Source: Pseudomonas sp. ANT_H4
Lineage (GTDB): Bacteria > Pseudomonadota > Gammaproteobacteria > Pseudomonadales > Pseudomonadaceae
Reading direction: 5' to 3'
Assembly: GCF_008369295.1 (NCBI RefSeq)
Contig: NZ_VOBG01000009.1
Location: 124,001-188,000 of the forward strand
Length of the DNA stretch: 64,000 bases
The notes under the pieces were generated by a model. That model searched no databases and was not told where the DNA came from. It saw only the letters and a list, made by a program, of their open reading frames with translations. The position numbers were made by a program, and so were the translations under genes. This document shows, piece after piece, positions 51,933-59,995 of this stretch (position 1 is its first letter; each line of letters starts with the position of its first letter).

Positions 51933-52445
51933 ATGCATAAGTATGAGCAATTTGCCTGGCAGGACGCATTGTCCTTGGCCGCTTGGCTCAAGAAGTCATT
52001 CGACCTGGAAGCCGTGCGCGAGAGCTACGAGTCCAACTCGATCCAGGGCAACAGCGATTTTGAAAAATATCATGCAGATGTCATCCAGGAGCTGATAGCC
52101 ACGCCCGAGAGCCGGCGGCCTGCTTACATGCGTCGTGCCTGCAAAAATGTAAGCGCCCTTACGCAAGGAGTGATGATTGTTTTGGCGATCATTGCCCAAG
52201 TGCGGGTCAAGGAAGTGATCGAGCTTCGGGACCGTTTCCGCCGTTCCCTTTACCCTGGAGGCGGCAACCGTGATACCTGCGCCGGTTTATACGCATTCAA
52301 CAATGCAATGCGGGATGTAACCTTCATGACATGGCCCACGGCAGTGTTCGAGGCGTTATCAGAGAGGGAGGCCGAATGGGCGCGCATTAAACCCGTTGTA
52401 GATGAATGGGTGTCTGTGATCGACAGCTTCGACGATGACGACTGA
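51933..52445 (+). CDS. Hypothetical protein
   Basis: 170 residues from ATG 51933 with GAGG six bases upstream; the open frame begins at 51795 but that extension lacks an RBS. The protein is helical and acidic-ended (SVIDSFDDDD), with a central hydrophobic helix (TQGVMIVLAIIAQVRV) that may be a single membrane segment or a core helix. No family was recognised. Confidence 0.6.
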   Translation: MHKYEQFAWQDALSLAAWLKKSFDLEAVRESYESNSIQGNSDFEKYHADVIQELIATPESRRPAYMRRACKNVSALTQGVMIVLAIIAQVRVKEVIELRDRFRRSLYPGGGNRDTCAGLYAFNNAMRDVTFMTWPTAVFEALSEREAEWARIKPVVDEWVSVIDSFDDDD

Positions 52446-52500
52446 TTTGGTGGCCACGCCGTCTCTCTGATAGGAAAGCCCCCTCACGCAATCTACGTTC

Positions 52501-52631
52501 GTTGCGACGGTTTTAATTCTCTAGAGCTTGCCGCTCCAGCGGCTCTTTGACGTGTTGCGACAGTTTTGCGATTTGGAAGCCTCGCATTGGTGGGCACGTA
52601 ATCAGCGCAACGTAACGACAGTTTTAACTCT
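52501..52631. repeat. Three spaced direct repeats
   Basis: GTTGCGACGGTTTTAATTCT (52501), GTTGCGACAGTTTTGCGATT (52554) and GTAACGACAGTTTTAACTCT (52612), with start-to-start distances of 53 and 58 bases, in a gene-free gap between convergent genes. Not a CRISPR: only three degenerate units. Confidence 0.5.
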
Positions 52632-52654
52632 GTGAATTCATGGCTGCCGCTATT

Positions 52655-53314
52655 TTATAAAATCTCTACGTCCAGCGCGTGGTTCAACTCAGCCTCAATG
52701 TCGATAGCAACACCATCAATCATGAAGTCATTTGGGGTGATGACGCCAAGCGCCATCATCACCAGCGGCGTTCCCATGTCTAGATGCTTTGCGAGGATTC
52801 GAATTGCCTCCAAATCTTTGAGGGTGGGGCTGGGTTTACCGACACGCCAGGATCGGAGCTTCAAGAATGGAATCTGCGTTTTCTCCGCAGCCTCCCTTAG
52901 ATCTTTTGACCATGTAGCAGCAACTAATTCATCGATGATGAATTCAGCCGACCCTACGACATTCGATTTCGTGACCGAGTCGAAGTAGTCAGCTGCCAGC
53001 CGACTGTCCTGTGCATTTGACGATGACTTGAAAACTGATGAAGTCTGGATCAAGCAATAATCTGACCAACAGAAAACGTCAGCCATTTGCAGAACTCGAA
53101 ACCCAGAGCAGCCTAGGAAAGCGCCAATTTTATCTATACGTTTTCGATCCAGTACGTCGAGTAGTACGTGCGGTTTCGACCTTGACAGATCGCCGAAGCA
53201 ACTTGCTAGCGAATCCGCAGTGAACCCGCACTGATTACTGGCGACCGCGAATGGGACAGAAAGCAACTCGCTTCTGTCAATTATTGCCTGATAAAGGCGT
53301 AGCCCTTTAAGCAC
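52655..53314 (-). CDS. Hypothetical protein with possible XRE-like HTH
   Basis: 219 residues. The first 130 residues have no motif. Residues about 140-195 (LREAAEKTQIPFLKLRSWRV followed by PSPTLKDLEAIRILAKHLDM) resemble an XRE-type HTH. It ends in an acidic helix (AIDIEAELNHALDVEIL). It is 18 bases downstream of the HDOD gene on the same strand, so the two may form an operon. Confidence 0.55.
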   Translation of the reverse strand: MLKGLRLYQAIIDRSELLSVPFAVASNQCGFTADSLASCFGDLSRSKPHVLLDVLDRKRIDKIGAFLGCSGFRVLQMADVFCWSDYCLIQTSSVFKSSSNAQDSRLAADYFDSVTKSNVVGSAEFIIDELVAATWSKDLREAAEKTQIPFLKLRSWRVGKPSPTLKDLEAIRILAKHLDMGTPLVMMALGVITPNDFMIDGVAIDIEAELNHALDVEIL

Positions 53315-53332
53315 GACGAATCCTTTTCGTTT

Positions 53333-54151
53333 TCATACAATCATAAAATTCACCGAAGCGGATACCCTGTCTCGGCTGACAGCCCACCAATCTTGAGTCA
53401 ATCCGAGTCTCAAAATGACATTAGGATCAATACGTTCGGTAACTGAAGATTCATCCAACCCCGACACAACACTAAATGCAAAGGCCGAGGATACTGATAG
53501 CAATTGGCCAAGCTTATCGGGTAGTGGTTCAACATTGGAATACGTGAGCAATGCTTTTTGGATCGACGCCGGGAATTTCCAGCGTTTAAGGAGCTCTGCG
53601 CCAACCTCAGCGTTGTCGAACCCGAGCAGATCCTTTTCAATCTCACGCCGATTCATGAAGTCCAACGGGGCCACGTGCTGTATTACTACCTTCGCCTCAT
53701 CCGGCATGACCAGGTGAATCAATAGCACACCTAGACCCTGCATTAGCCCGGTTGTGAATGCTTCATCACGATCATGATCATTTTGCGCGGCCAGGTGAGA
53801 AGCCATGAATGCAGTATGCAGTCCCATTTTCCAGTAGGCTGGCATATCGATGCCCTGCGTTGCTGGAATCGCTTTCATCAGACCGTTCGTAATGATCGTG
53901 GTTCGCAGTGTGTGTATCCCGATGGTCGAGATTGCATCCTCGAGTCGCGAGACAGAGCCGCTGCGTCCAAAATAGGCGGAGTTGGCAGTTCTCAGCACCT
54001 TCGCTGCTAAAACCTGATCAGCGCTTATGTTTTTAGCGATGCTGGGTAGAGGAACCGCGGAATCCTTTGTCATCTCATACAGATCTAGGACAACGGTCGA
54101 GATCGAAGGCAGTGCTGCGGGTCGTTTGAATATCCGCTCCAGGTTTCTCAT
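53333..54151 (-). CDS. HDOD-domain protein
   Basis: 272 residues, almost entirely one HDOD domain. It starts RNLERIFKRPAALPSISTVVL and continues with ISADQVLAAKVLRTANSAYFGRSGSVSRLEDAISTIG, split here by short variable parts, then GLMQGLGVLLIHLVMPDEA. HDOD domains resemble HD phosphohydrolases without full metal ligands and act as regulatory or signalling modules in many Pseudomonas proteins. It is the first gene of a pair with the 53314 gene. Plasmid-borne HDOD proteins may alter host signalling, which is inference. Confidence 0.88.
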   Translation of the reverse strand: MRNLERIFKRPAALPSISTVVLDLYEMTKDSAVPLPSIAKNISADQVLAAKVLRTANSAYFGRSGSVSRLEDAISTIGIHTLRTTIITNGLMKAIPATQGIDMPAYWKMGLHTAFMASHLAAQNDHDRDEAFTTGLMQGLGVLLIHLVMPDEAKVVIQHVAPLDFMNRREIEKDLLGFDNAEVGAELLKRWKFPASIQKALLTYSNVEPLPDKLGQLLSVSSAFAFSVVSGLDESSVTERIDPNVILRLGLTQDWWAVSRDRVSASVNFMIV

Positions 54152-54354
54152 AGTCTCTCGCAGGTTAGGTCGATTCGCGGTGCGAATTGTACGCTGGGTG
54201 TGTGCTTACCCCAATGCTTCTGGTGGTCTCGCAGATTCAAGGACCACTATATTGTCAAGTAACGCATAACAGCATTCGTTGAGCTTTAGATCATTGTTTG
54301 AAAGTATCGACGCGTATTGTCTCCTGTGACCAGGAATATAACTTCCTGTTGTAC

Positions 54355-54412
54355 ATCTCCTGTTGCAAGGCCGTTAGGCGGAACGCCTCAACTGCATACT
54401 CTTTCAGGAGAT
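54355..54412 (+). promoter_or_regulatory. Leader RNA with RBS-complementary arm (gene at 54418)
   Basis: ATCTCCTG (54355-54362) is perfectly complementary to CAGGAGAT (54405-54412), the RBS. An inner stem (AGG and CGTT with AACG and CCT, one bulge) spans 54368-54388. It is the longest match of the six leaders. Confidence 0.65.
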
Positions 54413-54417
54413 TCACC

Positions 54418-55038
54418 ATGATTCATCAATCACAACCCCCTCAACCAAATTCTCAGTCCCTACTCATTTCAGGCCTCCTCCCTAGCGGAGAGTCCTTCAG
54501 TGATGTGGTGGATGCTGACTCCTCCTATGAAGCCATGATCCGTGTCATCTGCCAGGCTCGCTACAGCGACGATGGAGGTGATCTTGAAGTCATCCGAGTT
54601 GCTGATGCGCGAACAGGCGCTCAGCTATCTGAGGTGCTTCTCTCTGCGGATCAGGACCTTCTTCGTGAGGTGGATGCGGTCGAGTACGTTCTTCACACTG
54701 TTCAAACTTCCCTCGACAATGGACGTATTGCTTGGCCAGACGAGAAGTCTATCCAGTTGCGTGCATTTGTTGAGTTCTTCGAACTCGTGCTGTCACAAGC
54801 ACCGGGTGTCTTTGAAGGTCTGTGTTCTGGCCATTCACTGACGTCCGATGACGACATTACGATCGTTTTCGAAGATTCCAGAAGCTCAGATACTGAGCTT
54901 GTGCCGGCCGACGCCCTTTTTGCTTTGGCGACTGCGGCGCTGGAGGAGGGAGGGGTAGCTGCGGTTTATCAGGTTCTCACGTTGGCCGGGCTCACTCGCG
55001 TTGCATTGAGCCAGGCCTGCATCAGGGCGCTGGTATAA
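54418..55038 (+). CDS. Hypothetical acidic protein under leader control
   Basis: 206 residues from ATG 54418 with AGGAG upstream (the frame is open from 54298, but that includes the leader). The N-terminal ~70 residues are beta-rich (SLLISGLLPSGESFSDVVDA, YSDDGGDLEVIRVADARTG). The rest is acidic and helical. No family was recognised. It shares the RNA leader with the VWA/AAA+/DUF3150 and exonuclease genes, which suggests a common regulon. A bidirectional terminator follows. Confidence 0.65.
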   Translation: MIHQSQPPQPNSQSLLISGLLPSGESFSDVVDADSSYEAMIRVICQARYSDDGGDLEVIRVADARTGAQLSEVLLSADQDLLREVDAVEYVLHTVQTSLDNGRIAWPDEKSIQLRAFVEFFELVLSQAPGVFEGLCSGHSLTSDDDITIVFEDSRSSDTELVPADALFALATAALEEGGVAAVYQVLTLAGLTRVALSQACIRALV

Positions 55039-55042
55039 AAAA

Positions 55043-55071
55043 AACCTTCTGGTCCATAGGGCCGGAAGGTT
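55043..55071. terminator. Bidirectional terminator
   Basis: AACCTTCTGG/CCGGAAGGTT-type stem (one mismatch) with A8 before and T9 after, between convergent genes. Confidence 0.88.
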
Positions 55072-55080
55072 TTTTTTTGC

Positions 55081-55404
55081 TCACCAGATTACTTTTACCG
55101 GCTCGAGGTCTCCGATTATTCCGGTCAAGTCCTCGTGTATCAGGACAGTACATCCCTCTATTGCTAACCTCTGGGATACAAACTGAGCGCTTTGATGCCA
55201 TTGGACTCGATATGTTGGAATTAGGCAGGGGATTTGCCCAGTCAAGTCAGACACTGTGAAGGAGTAAAACTCTTCATTGTTTTGTCTTAGAACAGCGGGA
55301 GGGCTGGTAATCAGATATACCCCGCGAAAAAATACACCGGGTTTCAATGTGGCGATATGGTGGTGTTGGCCAGAAGAAGCGTATGCATCGAAGTGTACGA
55401 TCAT
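55081..55404 (-). CDS. Small hypothetical protein
   Basis: 107 residues starting at ATG 55404, with AGGAG about eight bases upstream. Beta-rich (SGQHHHIATLKPGVFFRGVY, EEFYSFTVSDLTGQIPCLIP). It is a stand-alone unit bounded by terminators at both ends. A single parS-like palindrome lies 26 bases upstream of its start. No family was recognised. Confidence 0.6.
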   Translation of the reverse strand: MIVHFDAYASSGQHHHIATLKPGVFFRGVYLITSPPAVLRQNNEEFYSFTVSDLTGQIPCLIPTYRVQWHQSAQFVSQRLAIEGCTVLIHEDLTGIIGDLEPVKVIW

Positions 55405-55429
55405 GATTTAGCTCCTGCCCTGAGCCGCT

Positions 55430-55444
55430 ATTTCACAGTGAAAA
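55430..55444. repeat. Isolated parS-like palindrome
   Basis: ATTTCACAGTGAAAA upstream of the small minus-strand gene at 55404, about 8 kb from the main array. It could be a ParB spreading site or a promoter operator. Confidence 0.5.
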
Positions 55445-55445
55445 A

Positions 55446-55474
55446 AACCCCGCTTCTGCTGGCGGGGGTTTTTA
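55446..55474 (-). terminator. Terminator after the sigma-like regulator gene
   Basis: CCCCGC/GCGGGG stem with T-run on the minus strand, three bases beyond the stop of the 55477 gene. Confidence 0.85.
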
Positions 55475-55476
55475 GA

Positions 55477-56637
55477 TCACTTTTTATCAGCGAACCGTTG
55501 TTCAAGCATGTGGGAAAAACGCTTCACATATTCATCGATCCACTGCTCGTACCTGGCCAAAGCTGTCGGATCAGGCTTTGTTTCGTCGTTGCGCCAGCGG
55601 TAGATCGTCATTTTGGTCACGCCGAGCATGGTAGCCAAATCTTCATCATTCTTGGGATTGAGGCGTTGTTCCCAATCCTTGAGGATCTGGCTCATTGGCC
55701 GGTTGAATCGCTTCAAACGTTCTACTCGAAGCGGCTCTTCCGCAAACAGTGCCCGGGCTTTCACCATCACTTCGTCCGGTACCGAGGCTGTCCGACCGTA
55801 GATGTAGGACGAAAGGCGGGGAAGGCCTATGCCGAGGGCAAAAGCGTAATCTTGGTTCCGAAGGCCCAATTTGGTGCCGATATCCACCAACTCCTGTTGA
55901 TCTGCGGAAAGCTCGGTCCGACTTTTTTGCTTCTTTTCTCCGTCTGGTGCCTGCAATGTGCGCTGAGTCGATGTCGGTGCATCGTCGTCATCGGTGGTAT
56001 CGATTTGTTTTAGTACAAGACGCACGAGTGGGTCTTGTTCCATTTGGAATACGCCGGAATCTGCCACTATCTGTTCTCCGCTTATCACCCGTTGAAGTGC
56101 CTCTGCCATCTGCTTTGTGGCCGTTTGAGTGTCAATCTCACGATCGTGATCGATTTCGACTTGTTCCACCAGAGTCAATTGTCCTATCTCCTCACCCCGC
56201 TCCTGCATTTCCTCAATGGAGGAATGGTTCGCAACCATTTTCTGGCGGTCTCGGAAAACCTCTCGGGTCACATTGTTGGCCACGGCATAGACTACCGCGT
56301 AGACCGCGTCGGTATCGTAAGTCTTAGGCAACATGGAAAGTACGAAGACCTCCATTACGCGCTGCAAGATCTCATCTAGATCGTTGAGGTCGCAGCCGTG
56401 CTTTCTGGCTTTTACGCGGCAGATTTTGCGAACACGCACGTCTTGATTCATCGCGTAGGCGATTCGATTCACGAGGCTGGGGGAGCGGTCGTCTTTCGAA
56501 ATGTACTTTGCGCACAAGTATTCGAATGACGACTTTTCCCCGTGGGGTGGCAGGAGGGAGTCAGGGATATCGCTGGTGTTTCTGTCTTGCTCCGAATTCA
56601 ATTCCAGCTCCGAAGCTTTTGATTGTTCTGCTGCCAT
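55477..56637 (-). CDS. Putative sigma-like transcription regulator with two HTHs
   Basis: 386 residues. Residues about 55-130 (NDLDEILQRVMEVFVLSM and AVYAVVYAVANNVTREVFRD) resemble sigma-70 region 2, with the D-L-x-E-I-x-Q-x-V helix and the ARN-like motif before RDR. A variable middle contains QVEIDHDREID and a disordered segment. The C-terminus has two HTH-like stretches (ALGIGLPRLSSYIYGRTASV near residue 280 and DLATMLGVTKMTIYRWRNDE near 340). It could be an ECF-like sigma or an anti-sigma-independent regulator of plasmid genes. No anti-sigma gene is adjacent. The assignment is by pattern only. Confidence 0.5.
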   Translation of the reverse strand: MAAEQSKASELELNSEQDRNTSDIPDSLLPPHGEKSSFEYLCAKYISKDDRSPSLVNRIAYAMNQDVRVRKICRVKARKHGCDLNDLDEILQRVMEVFVLSMLPKTYDTDAVYAVVYAVANNVTREVFRDRQKMVANHSSIEEMQERGEEIGQLTLVEQVEIDHDREIDTQTATKQMAEALQRVISGEQIVADSGVFQMEQDPLVRLVLKQIDTTDDDDAPTSTQRTLQAPDGEKKQKSRTELSADQQELVDIGTKLGLRNQDYAFALGIGLPRLSSYIYGRTASVPDEVMVKARALFAEEPLRVERLKRFNRPMSQILKDWEQRLNPKNDEDLATMLGVTKMTIYRWRNDETKPDPTALARYEQWIDEYVKRFSHMLEQRFADKK

Positions 56638-56662
56638 AGAGGGCTCGATGATTCAAAAAATC

Positions 56663-56947
56663 CTACGCAGCCACGTTGTCCACAGTTCGATCCAGCCGGG
56701 GGAGAACAACCTCTTTGAAATGATCCAATGTACTGGACATTTCAAGGAGAACCTTCATGCCTGCTGCCAGGATCTCTGTTCTGATCTCTGGGTATTTGAG
56801 CATGGATTGTTCAATGCGTTCATTGATCTCCAGCACCTGGCTTGTCAGTTGACATCCATTGACACCGGTTTCGTTAACCGTGTTCTGATCAAGCACTACA
56901 CCGAGAGCATCCATACCAATCTCGATTGGGGTGTATTCATGGGTCAT
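56663..56947 (-). CDS. Small hypothetical protein, paralogue of the 57115 gene
   Basis: 94 residues. It shares spacing and residues with the neighbouring 101-residue protein: IEIGMDALG versus TEIGLTSLG near the start, and PEIRTEILAAG versus PETKAEILLAG in the second half. The two genes are tandem on the minus strand, 168 bases apart, so they look like an old duplication. It is helical, with one cysteine (NGCQL). Function unknown. A dyad (ACTTACG/CGTAAGT, 56996-57040) lies in its promoter region. Confidence 0.6.
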   Translation of the reverse strand: MTHEYTPIEIGMDALGVVLDQNTVNETGVNGCQLTSQVLEINERIEQSMLKYPEIRTEILAAGMKVLLEMSSTLDHFKEVVLPRLDRTVDNVAA

Positions 56948-57114
56948 GAAGCATTACCTCTGGAGCGACCACTGTGGGCTGCTGAAATTGATTATACTTA
57001 CGTGACAGATTGCGTCAATCGATCCATAACGCGTAAGTAGAATACTTGCGCGTTTTGAACCGGTTTCTCTGTGCGGCACGAGGGCGTTGAAGAAGAGGGT
57101 CGGACGTTTCAGAT

Positions 57115-57420
57115 CTAGATACAGGTGGCCTGGATCGCGTTTTCGAAGCTGGACAAGGCGCCATGCATCTCGAAAATAGACGAGGCGTGAGTCGAGGCGA
57201 TCAAGATTCCAGCCAGCAGGATCTCTGCCTTTGTTTCTGGGAAGTCGCTCATTGCGGTGATCATGCACGTCGTAGTGCTGGCAATATTGCAGTCGTTCTG
57301 GTACCGAGGGCAGCGTGGTGTTCCATCTACGGAAAGACAACCCAGCGAAGTAAGGCCGATTTCCGTTGCGCCGAGATTCTTGTCAAAGCCATATGACATA
57401 TAAGTATCCATATTATCCAT
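57115..57420 (-). CDS. Small hypothetical protein, paralogue of the 56663 gene
   Basis: 101 residues. Residues 18-80 align with the 56663 product (IGLTSLG, and FPETKAEILLAGILIASTHAS). It has more cysteines (CLSVDG, CPRYQNDC and TTTC) than its paralogue, perhaps for a zinc or disulfide site. It has no obvious export signal. Function unknown. Confidence 0.6.
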   Translation of the reverse strand: MDNMDTYMSYGFDKNLGATEIGLTSLGCLSVDGTPRCPRYQNDCNIASTTTCMITAMSDFPETKAEILLAGILIASTHASSIFEMHGALSSFENAIQATCI

Positions 57421-57611
57421 CGTATTCCGTTAGGTTGGATTCACGATTGAAATTATAGGTAACTGTTAAACAGCCGGTCAATAATGCGACGCCAGAAATG
57501 TTACGGTTTTTATAATCTTTAATGTGTGCAAAAAATGGTATGCATATTTTTTGCAGACCTAAATTTGAATATATCTTATATGTACAATTCTTGAAGTTGA
57601 AGATAGTTGAT

Positions 57612-57642
57612 AAAAAACCGCCGCCAAAAATGGCGACGGTTT
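57612..57642 (-). terminator. Terminator on the minus strand
   Basis: Minus strand ACCGTCGCCA-ttttt-GGCGGCGGT (one G-T pair) followed by T6, 11 bases past the stop of the 57653 gene. The AT-rich gap 57421-57611 shows no gene. Confidence 0.85.
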
Positions 57643-57652
57643 GTGTAGCAGT

Positions 57653-58207
57653 TCATAAGAAAATGCTTTCTCCCTTCACGAAGATCTCTTCGGACTTATG
57701 TGTAGAAAGGGGTTCAGCGTTGTGAAACAACGGCAGTGTTGCTCCAACCGGTGTCTCTGGGTTGCGGTTATCGGATGGAGTCTCCGGTTTTGGACCTAGG
57801 AGGGCGCATCGCGGAGGGATAGCTTTCGTCGCTTGTTTCTCTAGACTCAGTCCATTCCCGTAAGGAAGGCAGGATCTCGGTTGGTCACCCTTTCGTTTGG
57901 GGGGATATGGTATGTCGCGGAGATCGTACTCTTTAGTGCTGCCATTCGTTGTGATACGCGGTTTGTTAGTTTTAGTGGGTTGTGGTACTTGTTTTGTTAT
58001 TGGAATTGGAGTTTCGATTCTCTTTACTTTTGGAAGGTAAGTAAAATGCCCGGTGTAAGCTAAAGAGTAAAAAGGCATGCAAATTCCAATGCTAATTGGA
58101 ATTAAAACTCCAAGGTGTGACCGGCCACTACATGCGAATACAGTCAAACCAATCAAAGCTAAAGCCAGGCAAGTTAATTGACTAGGCGAGATTTTGAAAT
58201 TGCGCAT
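57653..58207 (-). CDS. Membrane protein with proline-rich tail
   Basis: 184 residues from ATG 58207 (AGGA seven bases upstream; the frame opens at 58309). Two membrane segments (about 10-30 LTCLALALIGLTVFACSG, and 34-55 LGVLIPISIGICMPFYSLA) are followed by a basic, Pro/Thr/Lys-rich cytoplasmic or periplasmic tail (PIPITKQVPQPTKTNKPRIT). No family was recognised. A 30-odd-base gap with a terminator separates it from the exonuclease gene. Confidence 0.6.
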   Translation of the reverse strand: MRNFKISPSQLTCLALALIGLTVFACSGRSHLGVLIPISIGICMPFYSLAYTGHFTYLPKVKRIETPIPITKQVPQPTKTNKPRITTNGSTKEYDLRDIPYPPKRKGDQPRSCLPYGNGLSLEKQATKAIPPRCALLGPKPETPSDNRNPETPVGATLPLFHNAEPLSTHKSEEIFVKGESIFL

Positions 58208-58300
58208 ATAGATTCCTATAGATAACCCTCGTAATCGGAGATGACTAACAGGTAAACCTACGGGCTTGCCTGTCAACGACCCAGGCGTAACCCAAAAAAA

Positions 58301-58320
58301 ACCCCCCATAGCTGGGGGGT
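58301..58320 (-). terminator. Terminator after the YqaJ exonuclease gene
   Basis: ACCCCCCA-tagc-TGGGGGGT. The minus strand continues with T9, seven bases after the gene's stop. Confidence 0.9.
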
Positions 58321-58327
58321 GTGGGTT

Positions 58328-59347
58328 TCAGAAAACGAACTCAAGGCCTGCGCCTCGAGCAACCTGATGGTCTAATGCAGATGGTTTTGGTAACGCAGGT
58401 ACCGTGACTATTTGGTTCGACATTGTAGGGTTCGGGGCTGAGGTCTTGGTTGAGTTGGTGATCATTGGTGAACCATTTAGGTCTCGAATGTATACACTGT
58501 CCGATGGTCCTTTTCGGTATTGATTGAGCTGATCCTCAGTCATTGTTATCCCGTGATCGGCAAACAGTCTTCGCCAGTCAATATTTCCCTTTCTTGAGCT
58601 CAACGAAACAGAAACACCACTCCCTTCATGTCGCTTCAATCCTGGGGGCATCAGAGACACGAGTAATGCCCTTGCAGTTTCTTCCTGTTCCTCGGCGAGC
58701 TGCAAGTTGTGATTTGCAGATCGCCAAGCAGCGGCGGCCACTACCCATTCATCTGTTCCCCACTTACCGGTTTGAAGCCGATTCCAAAAGTCCTGGACCG
58801 CAACCAAAATTTCGTCAATCCGCTTTTGATTACGAGGGACCTTGAGCAGCACGCCCTTTTCACCATCAAACGAGTAGTAGTGTGAGTAGTTGGCTTCAGC
58901 GACAAACATCTGTTGCTGGAGCTGATCATAGTACTCCGGAGGAACAACTCCCTTGAGAGCAAGGGAGTGCGCTGTGTCACCTGGGCATTTAATTTCTACC
59001 GGTATTGCGTCGAACCCGTTGTATCCATCAAAGGAAGCTCTGATAAATGGATGCGTAGCACTTGCTGCGATGAGGGGGGTCACCGTGGTACCGGTGTGCT
59101 TTTCATATGCAGCGCGAGCGACGGGCTCGAGTCTATGTCCTCGCTCTCGTATCCGATCCACGAATAGATTGGGGGGCGGGGGAGGACCGATCCCCAGTCG
59201 TATGCGAAACAACTCATACGCAGTTCTGAACTTAGAAGTGCCTGTGATTATCGGGGCTTCACTGGCACCGATTCCGCCCGCACGCCAGGCGAGCCACTCT
59301 GGCGTATTTTGCTTTGCAGCTGGGCCCGTAACGATTTGCATCGCCAT
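58328..59347 (-). CDS. YqaJ/lambda-exonuclease-type recombinase nuclease
   Basis: 339 residues from ATG 59347, which has GTGGAG seven bases upstream (an ATG at 59362 lies inside the RBS region). The N-terminal 210 residues are a YqaJ viral-recombinase domain: GGIGASEAPIITGTSKF, RGHRLEPVARAAYE, RASFDGYNG (Asp), PVEIKCPGD (E-x-K), and YYDQLQQQMFVAEANYSHYY. These 5'-3' exonucleases make 3' overhangs for single-strand annealing. No Bet/RecT annealase is seen, although the OB-fold proteins at 31926 and 47416 could serve. SXT and IncA/C elements carry analogous exo/bet genes. Confidence 0.88.
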   Translation of the reverse strand: MAMQIVTGPAAKQNTPEWLAWRAGGIGASEAPIITGTSKFRTAYELFRIRLGIGPPPPPNLFVDRIRERGHRLEPVARAAYEKHTGTTVTPLIAASATHPFIRASFDGYNGFDAIPVEIKCPGDTAHSLALKGVVPPEYYDQLQQQMFVAEANYSHYYSFDGEKGVLLKVPRNQKRIDEILVAVQDFWNRLQTGKWGTDEWVVAAAAWRSANHNLQLAEEQEETARALLVSLMPPGLKRHEGSGVSVSLSSRKGNIDWRRLFADHGITMTEDQLNQYRKGPSDSVYIRDLNGSPMITNSTKTSAPNPTMSNQIVTVPALPKPSALDHQVARGAGLEFVF

Positions 59348-59355
59348 GTTTTTGC

Positions 59356-59416
59356 TCTCCACGAATGTAAACGGGCCTCAGGCGATTTGCCTGAAGGTTG
59401 CCCTGATAGGTGGAGA
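59356..59416 (-). promoter_or_regulatory. Leader RNA with RBS-complementary arm (exonuclease gene)
   Basis: On the minus strand TCTCCAC (59416-59410) is perfectly complementary to GTGGAGA (59362-59356), the RBS. The inner hairpin TCAGGC/GCCTGA lies at 59378-59394. Its arm differs from that of the plus-strand leaders, and its RBS differs in step. Confidence 0.65.
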
Positions 59417-59498
59417 TGTATAACGCCCTAACGGATTTTCCGGTTCTCACCAGCTGTTGAGCATCTCCCGAGACAAGACAACTCCCTGAGGGCTACAG

Positions 59499-59948
59499 AT
59501 GAACAGTTCAAAGAACGATTCAATGGATGAGATAAGACTCTCCTTGGCGAGGATCGGGATTTTTGCAATGCCGGCGACGACGCGATTGTGCACACATGGG
59601 TACAAGCTTCATCTAATGGAGTCAGAGCATGCGTTGGCATTGACTGAAAAATTTGATAGCAGGCTTTTTGCCACTGTCAAATCTCGAAAGATCCGCCTTG
59701 TGGAGAGTCGTTCGGGCAATTCGGACATCTGGACGATTCCCGACGCGGAGCTTCTGGTGCGCAGAGAGAACGCTGTTTGTATACCTGGTCTGAACAGCCA
59801 GTTACCCACGAGAACGAGGATTCAGGATCTTGGCGATGGTTTACTGAGTGTGGAGGGATTCTGGAGAGATGCTGGTGAAGATCGAATTCTGTTAACGCGT
59901 TGTCCTATCGCTGCGAACGTAACATCGCGAGCTTGGCTCGCAGCGTAA
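59499..59948 (+). CDS. Hypothetical protein
   Basis: 149 residues with GAGGG upstream of ATG 59499, divergent from the exonuclease gene. Helical start, then beta-rich (SRKIRLVESRSGNSDIWTIP, GLLSVEGFWRDAGEDRILL). No motif was recognised. Terminator follows. Confidence 0.6.
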   Translation: MNSSKNDSMDEIRLSLARIGIFAMPATTRLCTHGYKLHLMESEHALALTEKFDSRLFATVKSRKIRLVESRSGNSDIWTIPDAELLVRRENAVCIPGLNSQLPTRTRIQDLGDGLLSVEGFWRDAGEDRILLTRCPIAANVTSRAWLAA

Positions 59949-59955
59949 AACCACA

Positions 59956-59992
59956 AAGCCCGGCCGTCACTCGTGATAGCCGGGCTTTTTTT
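59956..59992. terminator. Bidirectional terminator
   Basis: AAAGCCCGGC/GCCGGGCTTT with a 14-base loop and T8, between convergent genes. Confidence 0.9.
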
Positions 59993-59995
59993 TGG

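Noticed and set aside
59440..59498. Leader of the same type before the 59499 gene
   Set aside because: CATCTCCC is present, but it does not complement the GAGGG RBS beyond four bases; a local TCCCTGAGGG fold is more likely.
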